NCBI GenBank assembly: GCA_948957135.1
Contig: CARDBT010000001.1
Coordinates: 1 to 64,000 of the forward strand
DNA from: COE1 sp910588595
GTDB lineage: Bacteria > Bacillota > Clostridia > Lachnospirales > Lachnospiraceae
Length of the DNA stretch: 64,000 nucleotides
Reading direction: 5' to 3'
In this document: positions 40,826-49,740 of the stretch, one piece after another
Position numbering within the stretch: position 1 is the stretch's first letter
Layout of the letters: every line of letters starts with the position of its first letter
Position numbers and translations under genes: made by a program
The notes under the pieces: model-generated
What the model was told of the DNA's origin: nothing
What the model saw: the letters and a program-made list of their open reading frames with translations, nothing else
Databases searched by the model: none

Positions 40826-42274
40826 TTATTTCTTAATCGCATATTGAATCTTCTCTTTCGGTATCATCAGGCTCACATAATCATCCATGTTCCAGAGATA
40901 CTCGTCCGACACGATAAAATCCTCATCCTCCTCCGTCCGTACCACATAACTGTAATGGTCGCCCTTATAGATCAGATTGATGATATGTCCCCTGATAATA
41001 CCTGCTTCCTGATCGTCGCTCATAGCGATATCATCCGGCTTTACAGACACGACCACCTTGATGCGGTCCGGCTCGACCACATCACCATGAGCGTCCACAA
41101 GTGCACCATTCGTATTGAACGAAGAACCCGGTATCAGTTCCGTCAGGTCACAGTCGAGCATCCCCCCGAGAAACAGCAGTTTGTATTCCTTGTCCAGCCC
41201 GGATTCGATACGATTGATTGTATTCTCAGCAAGCATGATATGAATCCCCTCCGGCTCGATACACAACCCTACCACCGCGTTCAACTCCGCTTTTCTGGTG
41301 GATTGTATCACGATCTCATTCTTGCCGGACTGCACTGTGATCTCATAGTGTACTCCCTTGAATATGACAGAAGTCACCCTGCCTCTGATGATCCCCTGTT
41401 CCGGTGTCGTGATCGACACATCCTCCGGTCTCACCACCGCATCGATCATCGTGCCGTGCTCGACATCGTCCACACATTCAAACTCCGCACCACAGAACCG
41501 CACTCTGTACTCCCCAGTCATAATACCACTAAAAATATTACTCTCCCCGATAAAATCGGCAACAAAAGCATTTCTGGGCTCATTGTAGATATCCTCCGGC
41601 GTGCCGATCTGCTGGATCTTTCCCTCAGACATCACCACGATCTTGTCCGACATCGTGAGTGCCTCCTCCTGGTCATGTGTCACATAGATGAATGTGATCC
41701 CCAGTTTCTCATGCATACCCTTTAATTCAAGCTGCATCTCCTTGCGCATCTTTAAGTCCAGCGCCCCCAACGGTTCATCGAGCAGCAGGATTTCCGGCTC
41801 ATTGACGATCGCCCGCGCGATCGCGATCCGCTGCTGCTGGCCACCGGAAAGGGTCTGTATCCCCCTGTCCTCAAAATCCTCAAGATCCACCATCTCCAGT
41901 GCTTTCTTGACTTTCTTTACAATATCCGCTTTCGGAAGTTTCTTCAATTTTAAGCCAAAGGCAACATTCTCAAATACGTTTAAGTGCGGAAACAGTGCAT
42001 ATCGCTGAAAAACTGTATTGATGGGACGTTTATTGGGTGGAAGGTCCCGAATATCCTCACCGTTCAGCAACAACTCACCCTCTGTCGGTTTATCAAAACC
42101 TGCGATCATGCGCAGTGTCGTCGTCTTCCCACAGCCCGAAGGTCCCAGGAATGTGACGAACTCTCCTCTCTGCACTGTAAGGTTGAAATCGTCAACCACA
42201 CGAAATCCGTCATCAAAAGTACGGCTGATATGCTTCAGTTCTATAATATTTTTCTTTGTGGTATTTCTATCCAA
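40826..42274 (-). CDS. potA: Spermidine/putrescine ABC ATPase PotA, extended with a second TOBE-like domain
   Basis: The ATPase part (residues 1-240) carries Walker A GPSGCGKTT, signature LSGGQQQR and Walker B LLLDEPLGALD. A usual PotA is about 370 residues; this one has 482. The C-terminal TOBE region (residues 277-345, VRPEDVSITTPEQGIIRGRV) is followed by a second similar copy (406-475, VKPDDIAMSDDQEAGIIRGH). The copies share the pattern PEDVS/PDDIA..IIRG..(I/L)(F/Y)KGxHY. Translation begins at TTG, seven bases after GGAGG. It is the first gene of the pot operon. Duplication of the regulatory domain is unusual. Confidence 0.92.
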   Translation of the reverse strand: MDRNTTKKNIIELKHISRTFDDGFRVVDDFNLTVQRGEFVTFLGPSGCGKTTTLRMIAGFDKPTEGELLLNGEDIRDLPPNKRPINTVFQRYALFPHLNVFENVAFGLKLKKLPKADIVKKVKKALEMVDLEDFEDRGIQTLSGGQQQRIAIARAIVNEPEILLLDEPLGALDLKMRKEMQLELKGMHEKLGITFIYVTHDQEEALTMSDKIVVMSEGKIQQIGTPEDIYNEPRNAFVADFIGESNIFSGIMTGEYRVRFCGAEFECVDDVEHGTMIDAVVRPEDVSITTPEQGIIRGRVTSVIFKGVHYEITVQSGKNEIVIQSTRKAELNAVVGLCIEPEGIHIMLAENTINRIESGLDKEYKLLFLGGMLDCDLTELIPGSSFNTNGALVDAHGDVVEPDRIKVVVSVKPDDIAMSDDQEAGIIRGHIINLIYKGDHYSYVVRTEEDEDFIVSDEYLWNMDDYVSLMIPKEKIQYAIKK

Positions 42275-42420
42275 TTCTCATCCTCCTCGTTTCATAAACT
42301 GTCCCTGCGATCCATGCACCTCTTAAGTTTACATAGTCCAAACGCTAATGCATCACTTTGTAGTGTATCATATACTTGCAAGAATTGCTACTGAAAATTT
42401 TTTATTCTCCCGAAAGCCCT

Positions 42421-42447
42421 TTAACTTTGACACAAATCTGCCGATAA
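42421..42447 (+). promoter_or_regulatory. Candidate sigma-D/FliA (motility) promoter
   Basis: GCCGATAA (42440-42447) is a perfect match to the FliA -10 element, and TAAC (42422-42425) or TTAA (42421-42424) lies 14-15 bases upstream, close to TAAA. The predicted start is about 25 bases ahead of the ATG at 42477. A sigma-A alternative with TTGACA at 42427-42432 overlaps it. Confidence 0.5.
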
Positions 42448-42476
42448 CATTTATATATACTTAGGGAGGGATCTGC

Positions 42477-43469
42477 ATGAACATTCAATACAAACCATTT
42501 GACCTTATTTTAGATATCAAAAATAATAATTTTTCCTATACACATTCCTTTACCAGAAAAATAACGGAAACGGATGAAGATATTGAGAAACTGCAGAATA
42601 AAGCAGCGTCTTTCAAGAAAAATGTCAAGAAACTGAAACGCTATTCGGCGGGCGGGATCTCGAGAGATTTGCTTGAAACCCAGGTGGATGATCTGTTGAA
42701 GTCTTATAATGATATGAAAAACAGCTCCTCCAAGGTCACGGATGAAGATGTACAGAAGCAGCTCTCAAAGCTTGAAAAACTCTTCTCTGAAAATGAGAAC
42801 AAACTGAAAAAAATAGGTGTCGAAAACATCAACGGCAGGTATGTACTGGACAGCAAAACGTTCTCAAACGTCTCTGAAAAAGCGATCAATACGCTTTTTG
42901 AAGGTCATGATTCCTTCATCGGACAGATCGATAAGATCATGCGCAAGGTGGATGAAACTACCAGCGATGCACAGTACGACATCAATGAATACAAGGTAAA
43001 TCAAACCCATAAATACAACGAAAAAGATATGACGCTCGCCGCCCTGATAACACTTGCAGGACAGACCACATCGACCCTGATATCTATTGACGATATGGTC
43101 CAATCCGGTCAGCTCTCTGACACTGATGCTCAGAAATCCATGAAAACGCTGCTGCCCATTTTTGCACAGTCCATATACAACACAGACAGCACGATCAAAA
43201 ATGAAAATGTAGACAGCCTGAATAAACTGTGCCTCCAGCAGAAGGAGCAGCTTGCAAAGATTGGTCTGACCTTTGACAGCGGACAGAAAAACATGATATT
43301 CGATGCCAGCATTGATATGACTACTGCTGATTTCCGGAATGCATACCATTCGTTGTTCGGTAAAAATGCGTCATTCGGAAAGGCTGCGTCAGAATATTGC
43401 AAAGACATCTTCAATGACATCCTTCAGCCCGATAAGATCGGCGTGTCCATTATCGATGCACAGGCATGA
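42477..43469 (+). CDS. Orphan helical protein with duplicated FliD-C-like module
   Basis: No family is certain. The 330 residues are mostly helical and start without a signal peptide. Two segments share a helix, IG(V/L), a short strand, and an aromatic/Gly-rich turn: residues 100-160 (KKIGVENINGRYVLDS, then LFEGHDSFIGQIDKIM) and 250-315 (AKIGLTFDSGQKNMIFD, then LFGKNASFGKAASEYC). This pattern is reminiscent of the C-terminal part of the flagellar cap FliD. AGGGAGGG precedes the ATG. The upstream FliA-like promoter fits a motility link. It is alone on the plus strand with a strong terminator, so it is not in an operon. It may be a hook-associated or chaperone protein; that is inference. Confidence 0.65.
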   Translation: MNIQYKPFDLILDIKNNNFSYTHSFTRKITETDEDIEKLQNKAASFKKNVKKLKRYSAGGISRDLLETQVDDLLKSYNDMKNSSSKVTDEDVQKQLSKLEKLFSENENKLKKIGVENINGRYVLDSKTFSNVSEKAINTLFEGHDSFIGQIDKIMRKVDETTSDAQYDINEYKVNQTHKYNEKDMTLAALITLAGQTTSTLISIDDMVQSGQLSDTDAQKSMKTLLPIFAQSIYNTDSTIKNENVDSLNKLCLQQKEQLAKIGLTFDSGQKNMIFDASIDMTTADFRNAYHSLFGKNASFGKAASEYCKDIFNDILQPDKIGVSIIDAQA

Positions 43470-43487
43470 TCCAAGATCATACACACA

Positions 43488-43526
43488 ACACAAAAGCTTT
43501 CACTCACAGGGTGAAAGCTTTTGTGT
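43488..43526. terminator. Strong bidirectional hairpin terminator between the FliD-like gene and spoIVB
   Basis: A perfect 16-bp stem (ACACAAAAGCTTTCAC / GTGAAAGCTTTTGTGT) with a seven-base loop lies between two convergent genes, 18 bases after one stop and 20 bases before the other. The T-rich segments are inside the stem rather than after it. Confidence 0.8.
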
Positions 43527-43545
43527 CACATAAGTAAATACACGA

Positions 43546-44820
43546 TCAATGCCCCAGCATATCCTCGATAAATATTCCGTATCCTTTTGTACTATCTTGA
43601 ACAAGTACATGCGTCACCGCACCGACAAATCTTCCGTTTTGTACGATAGGCGCTCCAGACATACCCTGGACGATCCCGCCTGTGACTGATAACAATTCCG
43701 TGTCTGTGACCTCGAGGGAGATCTGACGGTTCAAAGCCTCCTTACCCGGGGTAAGTTTTGTGATCTCTATGTCATAGTACTTCGCCTCGCCATCAATGGT
43801 GCACAGTATCTGCGCCGGACCGGCTGCCACCTCCTGCTTCAACGCTATGGGCAGTGCCTCCCTGCCAGCAGTATATTCATTTAAAAGTTCTGCGTTTGCC
43901 ATGCCATAGATGCCCTGTATCGTATTATCCATGATCACGCCTGACACCTGATCTGGTTTGTATTCGATCACACCTGTGAGTTCCCCCGGATCTCCTCTCT
44001 CACCGCGTTTGACTGCCACGATCTCCGTATGGTATAAAAGCCCGCTTCCCAATTTCAAAAGCTCTCCCGTATCCATATCGTTGATGCCATGTCCCAATGC
44101 CCCAAATTGGTTCTGTTCATCTATATAAGTCATTGTTCCTATCCCTTGGGCACTGTCCCTGAGCCACGCACCCATCTTATAGACATTATTGGCATCCGCC
44201 TCCGGTTTGATCCTCACCTGGATCAGCTCGTCCTTTCTGGAAACCTGAAAAATGATCTCCGCCCCACTGCCGTTTTCTACATACTCCCGGACCTGTCTCT
44301 TGTCACTGATCGCCATTCCATCCATCGCAGTGAGATAGTCCCCTGCCTGCAGCTTATACTCCGAAGGCGCGTACTTGTCACCGTTTGCCCCCTCAAAACT
44401 ACCTGTATCTACCACTAAAACCCCCTGGGTCCTGACATAGATACCGATCGGCCTTCCGACCGGTGTCAGGGTTGTATTCTCTATCACCTGAATATCTACA
44501 TCTTTGAGTGGTACAATGCCAAAAAGTTTCAGCCGCATCTGATAGGAATTTGTCGTTTCTCCTGCTACGATCGTAAGCGGCTGATTGAGTGCCAGAATCG
44601 TCTCAGAATCCGTGCTGAGAACTCCTGATGCCGGAATGCGCAGATTAAATTCCTCGCTCGTTCCAGCCTTGATACTGATCGTGCTTGGAACAGTACTCTG
44701 ATAATGTGCGTAGGTCGCCCAGCAAAATAATCCGATCGCAAACCCCAGAAAAACATATAAAAATAAGAGATATTTCATCTGCCTGCTCAGTGCAGTATGT
44801 CTTGTGTTCCCTGCTTTCAT
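43546..44820 (-). CDS. spoIVB: SpoIVB-type serine peptidase (S55 family)
   Basis: SpoIVB is the forespore-secreted protease that triggers sigma-K activation. The 424 residues contain an N-terminal membrane anchor (YLLFLYVFLGFAIGLF), a PDZ domain (LQAGDYLTAMDGMAIS) and the S55 peptidase domain. The catalytic His lies in GALGHGINDMDTG and the catalytic Ser is Ser388 in QGMSGAPIVQNG. The length matches the family. In Bacillus it follows recN and is followed by spo0A. Here recN is about 6 kb away and spo0A is absent from the window. The gene upstream is an RND permease. A sigma-E-like promoter lies just upstream. Confidence 0.93.
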   Translation of the reverse strand: MKAGNTRHTALSRQMKYLLFLYVFLGFAIGLFCWATYAHYQSTVPSTISIKAGTSEEFNLRIPASGVLSTDSETILALNQPLTIVAGETTNSYQMRLKLFGIVPLKDVDIQVIENTTLTPVGRPIGIYVRTQGVLVVDTGSFEGANGDKYAPSEYKLQAGDYLTAMDGMAISDKRQVREYVENGSGAEIIFQVSRKDELIQVRIKPEADANNVYKMGAWLRDSAQGIGTMTYIDEQNQFGALGHGINDMDTGELLKLGSGLLYHTEIVAVKRGERGDPGELTGVIEYKPDQVSGVIMDNTIQGIYGMANAELLNEYTAGREALPIALKQEVAAGPAQILCTIDGEAKYYDIEITKLTPGKEALNRQISLEVTDTELLSVTGGIVQGMSGAPIVQNGRFVGAVTHVLVQDSTKGYGIFIEDMLGH

Positions 44821-44870
44821 CCATTCACTACCTTACTAAGTTTAATCATTGCATAATTTTGACCAATTGT

Positions 44871-44898
44871 AGTATATGGATTTTTTGATAAAATATTA
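44871..44898 (-). promoter_or_regulatory. Possible sigma-E promoter of spoIVB
   Basis: On the minus strand TAATATT (44898-44892) and CATATACT (44878-44871) are 13 bases apart and match the sigma-E consensus almost completely, one base short of the usual spacing. It overlaps the stop of the RND gene. In Bacillus spoIVB is a sigma-F/sigma-G gene, so this would be a difference. Confidence 0.45.
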
Positions 44899-47800
44899 TT
44901 TGTTTTTTTCTGCAAGCCGCCTCTGGCGCTTCATTTTTCTTCTTTCCTTTGCCTCTTTTCTGCCCTGTTTGCTCATCAGCAGGTAAAAACTTGGCAATAA
45001 TAACAATATCAATAGCGTGGATGTGACCAGACCGCCAATAATGATGAGCGACATTCCCTTCATCATTGCCGCATTCTCATTTTGGGTAAATATCATCGGT
45101 ATCATCGACAAGATAGTTGTCAGCGTCGTCATGAGGATCGGGCGCAGGCGCAGGCGCCCACTCTCCATCAACGCATCGTTCAGCGGCATCGTCTCCTTTA
45201 GCTGATTGGTCGTATCTACATACAAAATACCGTTATTGACCACGATACCCACCAGCATCAGTACACCCATCAAGGATGTCATATTCAGCGTCGAGCCTGA
45301 GATGAACAACAGGAAGAACGAACCGATCAGACTGAACGGGATGCTGAGCATGACCATAAGCGAGAAGACCGGTGACTCAAACTGCATAGCCATCACAAGG
45401 AAGATCAGGAAAACCGCTGTGAAGATCGCCTTTCCAATCGCTGTAAATTCTTCCATGATCATCTCATTCATCACACTCTGCGTCTGGCTTACACCTTCCG
45501 GAAACTCACCTCTCTGCTCTGCAGCATCTACCGCCTCTACGATCGCACTCTGTGCTGTAAACTTTGCCTCTTCCGTCGTGTATGCTGTAATAGCGACCTG
45601 ATATCTGCCATCTTCCCGCACAAGAGTATTTGGCACATCGGAGTACACTGCCTCTGCCACATCCCCCACAGTGATCACACTTCCCATGGGCGTGGCGATC
45701 TCGAGATTTAACAGCTGATTCATATTGACATAGCTGTCCTTTGGATATTCCATCCTCACAGAATACTCCTCCGTCCCGATCGTCATATCCATGACTTCTA
45801 CTCCGCTGCTGGCATTGTACATCTCACTTGCCACCTGCACTGCAGTAAGTCCTACGTTCATACATTTTAACGGGTCGATCTGTATCTTTACCTGTGTGGC
45901 ATCCGATGTCAGATTGCTCGAAGTCTTGATCACACCCGGGATATCCATCATGATCGCATCGACCTGCCTCGCGGCAGTTTTGAGATCCTCAATGTTGTCA
46001 CCGCTCATGTCGACCTCTGTACTCGACATAACACTCATCATCGCAGACATACCGCTTCCTGATGCCGATACGATCACACTCATGTTCGTACTATCCATCA
46101 GTTTCGCATTGTACTCGTCCACGAGCTGGCTGATACTCTTGTCACAGGTATCCGAAGGATATGCTGTGATCGTCGCTGAGGAACCGCTGATCGTGAGATT
46201 GCAGCCTGCAAAATCCGTATCATCGATCACCATCTGTTCAATAAACTGAATATTCTCATCCATCACCTCAAGACGTGTCCCCGACCGCTGTTCAACAGTA
46301 ATGCTCATATTGTCAAGACCTGTCGCTGACATCAGTTCCTGGTCAAGCTGCCCCGCCAGCGCGAATGCAAGCACCAAAAGCCCCACCGCCACAAGCATAA
46401 CCGTCTTTTTCTTCAGCATGATATGTCTCAACAGCGTCTTGTAACCGTTTCCTATCTTGCCGACGATCTGGTTTGCAAGCGTGTTTTTCTTCTCTCTGGG
46501 CCTGTACTTCCAGAAAAAGATCGGAATGAGTGTGATCGCCACGATCAATGACGACATCATGGCTATGATGATCGTGAATCCCAGCTGTGAAAAGAGCTGC
46601 CCTGCAAGTCCTTTCATCGTGGCAAGCGGCAGGTATACAACAACGGTTGTGATCGTCGACGCCGACACCGATGATGCCACCACCTTTGTGCCGACCATCG
46701 CCGCATCCTTGTAGTCCGGCTTTTCATCTTTCAGCCGGAAACAGCTCTCCAGTACTACGATCGATGCGTCAACCATCATACCGATCGCGATGACCAGCGC
46801 GCCCATTGTAACTACATTCAATGAGAATCCCGCAAAACTCATAAAGATCAGTGTTGCGAGAAGAGAGATCGGCATGGAACTTCCAACGATCAGACTTGCC
46901 TTGAAATCCCCAAAGAAGATAAACAACACCAACATCGAAAACAGGACGCCAAGAACAAGTGTTTGCGCAACAGAACTCAGCGAAGACTTGATACTGTCCG
47001 CCGCATCGTATGCCACGGAGATCTGGATCGCCGAATTTTTTGCCCCCACACGCTCAATTAGTGACTTCACATGGTTAGAGACATCTACCGTACCCTCACT
47101 CTGTACCTTCGCAATGCCGACACTGATACTGTCCTGCCCGTTAAAACGGCTGATACTGCTGTTTGCCTTGGCGGACATGGATACCGTCGCGATATCCGAC
47201 AGCGCGATCGTCGTCCCCCTTGCCGTAATGATCGGTATATTCTGCAGATCCATGAGATTCGTGGGTTTTGAGGATGCAGATGCACTGATGCTCTGCGCTC
47301 CCTGCTCCACGCTTCCGATCGGGATCGTAAAATCCGTCGTCGTGATGTATGTTCTGACATTTGCCATGGTCACACCATACTGCTGCATCTTGTCTTTGTG
47401 AAGCTGTATCCGGATATAGTCTGTCTCTCCACCCGAAACCGTGATCTGGGCAACATCTGAGAGGCGCTCTAGTTCGGGACGAAGCTCATCCTCCACAAAT
47501 GCCAGCACATCTGTATCTCCAGTCGTTGTGACAGACAATGTCATCATATCCTGCGCGTTCATGTCCATCTCGATGATAACAGGATCCTGTGCGTCCTCCG
47601 GGAGTTGCAATGATGCCGTGTCGATCGCACTTCTAAGATCCGCATATGCCTCATCCGTATCTATACCGTACTCGTATGAAAACATGACCAGAGACATATT
47701 TTCAGTCGTCTGTGAAGTCACAGAATCCACACCGGAGAGTGTTTTTCCAGAATCTTCTATAATCTTTGTCACCAGCTCCTCCGTCGTCGCCGGATCACCC

Positions 47801-47961
47801 CCCTGAAAGATCGTCATGACAAACAGCATGGGCATCTCCATATCAGGTGTGAGCTCCATCTTAAAGCCAAACACAGAACTGATGCCAAAAACAAACAGTG
47901 CCAACACGATCAACAGTGCCGAAACAGGCCTCTTAAGGGCCAGCTTGGTCAAAGAACTCAT
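44896..47961 (-). CDS. RND-family efflux permease (HAE1/AcrB type)
   Basis: This 1,021-residue membrane protein has the AcrB/MdtB layout: two sets of one plus five helices with large loops. Conserved pieces include PDMEMPMLFVMTIFQGGDP, GGLVTSTLLILLLLPSFYLL and MMVDASIVVLESCFR with the proton-relay Asp. In a monoderm there is no outer membrane, so the pump probably exports to the outer face or cell wall. The stop lies inside the candidate spoIVB promoter. It is 13 bases after the adaptor gene. The loops differ from AcrB, so the substrate cannot be judged. Confidence 0.93.
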   Translation of the reverse strand: MSSLTKLALKRPVSALLIVLALFVFGISSVFGFKMELTPDMEMPMLFVMTIFQGGDPATTEELVTKIIEDSGKTLSGVDSVTSQTTENMSLVMFSYEYGIDTDEAYADLRSAIDTASLQLPEDAQDPVIIEMDMNAQDMMTLSVTTTGDTDVLAFVEDELRPELERLSDVAQITVSGGETDYIRIQLHKDKMQQYGVTMANVRTYITTTDFTIPIGSVEQGAQSISASASSKPTNLMDLQNIPIITARGTTIALSDIATVSMSAKANSSISRFNGQDSISVGIAKVQSEGTVDVSNHVKSLIERVGAKNSAIQISVAYDAADSIKSSLSSVAQTLVLGVLFSMLVLFIFFGDFKASLIVGSSMPISLLATLIFMSFAGFSLNVVTMGALVIAIGMMVDASIVVLESCFRLKDEKPDYKDAAMVGTKVVASSVSASTITTVVVYLPLATMKGLAGQLFSQLGFTIIIAMMSSLIVAITLIPIFFWKYRPREKKNTLANQIVGKIGNGYKTLLRHIMLKKKTVMLVAVGLLVLAFALAGQLDQELMSATGLDNMSITVEQRSGTRLEVMDENIQFIEQMVIDDTDFAGCNLTISGSSATITAYPSDTCDKSISQLVDEYNAKLMDSTNMSVIVSASGSGMSAMMSVMSSTEVDMSGDNIEDLKTAARQVDAIMMDIPGVIKTSSNLTSDATQVKIQIDPLKCMNVGLTAVQVASEMYNASSGVEVMDMTIGTEEYSVRMEYPKDSYVNMNQLLNLEIATPMGSVITVGDVAEAVYSDVPNTLVREDGRYQVAITAYTTEEAKFTAQSAIVEAVDAAEQRGEFPEGVSQTQSVMNEMIMEEFTAIGKAIFTAVFLIFLVMAMQFESPVFSLMVMLSIPFSLIGSFFLLFISGSTLNMTSLMGVLMLVGIVVNNGILYVDTTNQLKETMPLNDALMESGRLRLRPILMTTLTTILSMIPMIFTQNENAAMMKGMSLIIIGGLVTSTLLILLLLPSFYLLMSKQGRKEAKERRKMKRQRRLAEKNK

Positions 47962-47974
47962 AGCCTATGCCCTC

Positions 47975-49501
47975 CTATTCTTGTACACTCTTTTCCGTAT
48001 CCGTGCTGCGCTCGCGCACAGATACCTCCACCCCATCACGCAGCTGGGCAGACCACGTTGTAATGATAATATCATCTTGCGTCAGCCCCTCTGTGACCAC
48101 GATCCTGTCAATGTCATAGAGCCCTGTTGCCACCTCAGTCCTCTTTGCCTTTCCATCTACTACTGTATATACATAAGGCTGCACTCCGTCGTAGTATACT
48201 GAATCATATGGTATGATCACCGCATTCTTCTCATGATAGGTATCAGTCGTCACCGTAGCCTTTGTCCCTGAAAGCAGATTCTGCGTGTCACCCTTTACGG
48301 CTGCTTTGATCCTGAACAGACCTGTCGAGGCATCGACTGCACTTCCGATCTCTATCACTTCGCCGTCATAAATCACGTTGTCTTTCTCCAGCGTGATCTT
48401 CTGTCCGATCGAGAAAGTATTTCGAACATCCTCGCTCACATAATATGTAGCAACCATCGTATTTTTGTTGGAGATCACAAATGCCGGATTACTCGATGTC
48501 GCAAAATCATGCTCCTTTAGATTAACCGCCTCAATGACGCCGGAGATCGACGCTGTGATCGTGTATCCCTCAAGACTTTCCTTCGCCTGCTCTATGCCAA
48601 GCTGCGCCTGGGAAATACCGATCTCTGCCTGGGAAATAGTGTTCTGCGATGCCTGTTTCTGTCCCTCGAGGATCTCACCGTTACTGATATTGTCAGCTGT
48701 TACTGCCTGTTTGAAGGAATCGTATGCAGTGTCGATGTTGTCCTGAATCGTCTCGATCGCCTCCTCGTACTGATCGATCGCCGACTTGTACTGTGTTATC
48801 GCCGCCTCCACCGTCTTGACCTCCGTGGCTGCAGCCTGATATCGCTGCATCACTGCCGCATAATCTGCTGCTCCCTCGAGCGTATCCCTGTCAAGACTAT
48901 CTGCATACTTTTTGATCTCGTCGACATCCTCCCGGAAATCATACTCTCTCTTTAGATCCTCTAGCTCTTCCTCTTTCTTTTTCAGATCATCTTTTGCCTT
49001 CTGCAAGTCATCCATGGTATCCACAAGCCTCTCCTGCAGTTGACTGACGCCGTCCTCTGCCTGGGAGATGCTCTTATCGGATTGCATATCACTTATAGTC
49101 GAAGCTCCCTCACCATACTGCAAGTCATAGGAAAGCCTCGCATTGTCCAGTCCGATCTGGGCATTTTGTGCAGCAGTCTGGGCATTCCGCATCGAAAACT
49201 GTGCCATCGTGTCGTCAAGTACTGCAAGAACGTCCCCTTCCTCCACGAAGTCCCCCGCCTCGACAAGAACGTCCAACACCTCCGCTGTAGCCTTGGGAAT
49301 CACGTACACAGACTCATCAGGATTGATCGTGGCGATAAATTCCGCACTGAGCTTTAGTTCTCCCAACTCAGGATTTGACGTTTCGACGATCGCCACATCA
49401 TCCACTGTTTCTTCTATTGACGTTTGTCCGCATCCGCAAAAAGCTGACGCTGACAATGCCATACATAAAAACAACGCAATTTTTCTATGACTTTTTTTCA
49501 T
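47975..49501 (-). CDS. HlyD-type membrane fusion adaptor, lipoprotein
   Basis: The N-terminus MKKSHRKIALFLCMAL is a lipoprotein signal peptide with lipobox ASAFCGC. The lipoyl/barrel-sandwich halves flank a long coiled coil (about residues 100-280, rich in Ala, Gln, Glu and Lys), then a beta-barrel region (VSEDVRNTFSIGQKITLEK) and membrane-proximal domain. The start is set at ATG six bases after GGGGGT; 12 extra residues in a longer frame have no signal-peptide logic. It is the partner of the RND permease 13 bases downstream. A lipid-anchored adaptor replaces the periplasmic one of Gram-negatives. Confidence 0.93.
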   Translation of the reverse strand: MKKSHRKIALFLCMALSASAFCGCGQTSIEETVDDVAIVETSNPELGELKLSAEFIATINPDESVYVIPKATAEVLDVLVEAGDFVEEGDVLAVLDDTMAQFSMRNAQTAAQNAQIGLDNARLSYDLQYGEGASTISDMQSDKSISQAEDGVSQLQERLVDTMDDLQKAKDDLKKKEEELEDLKREYDFREDVDEIKKYADSLDRDTLEGAADYAAVMQRYQAAATEVKTVEAAITQYKSAIDQYEEAIETIQDNIDTAYDSFKQAVTADNISNGEILEGQKQASQNTISQAEIGISQAQLGIEQAKESLEGYTITASISGVIEAVNLKEHDFATSSNPAFVISNKNTMVATYYVSEDVRNTFSIGQKITLEKDNVIYDGEVIEIGSAVDASTGLFRIKAAVKGDTQNLLSGTKATVTTDTYHEKNAVIIPYDSVYYDGVQPYVYTVVDGKAKRTEVATGLYDIDRIVVTEGLTQDDIIITTWSAQLRDGVEVSVRERSTDTEKSVQE

Positions 49502-49654
49502 GTTTTTACCCCCTGCGTTCTCTGTTACGCTCAGCAATCACTCCATCAAGTGCACTCATATGACATTTTAACTAAATTTGCCACAAATTAAAAGAGTATA
49601 TGACATTTTTTATCTAAGTTTAATTTTTTTATCAATTTTTTAATAACCTGATAC

Positions 49655-49684
49655 TTGTTATTTGGGACTGTTTTTTATTATAAT
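49655..49684 (+). promoter_or_regulatory. Candidate sigma-A promoter of the secreted-protein gene
   Basis: TTGTTA (49655-49660) and TATAAT (49679-49684) are separated by 18 bases in a T-rich region. The start point would be about 50 bases ahead of the ATG, which has AGGAG seven bases upstream. Confidence 0.55.
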
Positions 49685-49740
49685 GTAGTTAGCTTTTAAA
49701 TGATCAACCTACTAATTCTTATTGTGCAAGGAGAAGATAT

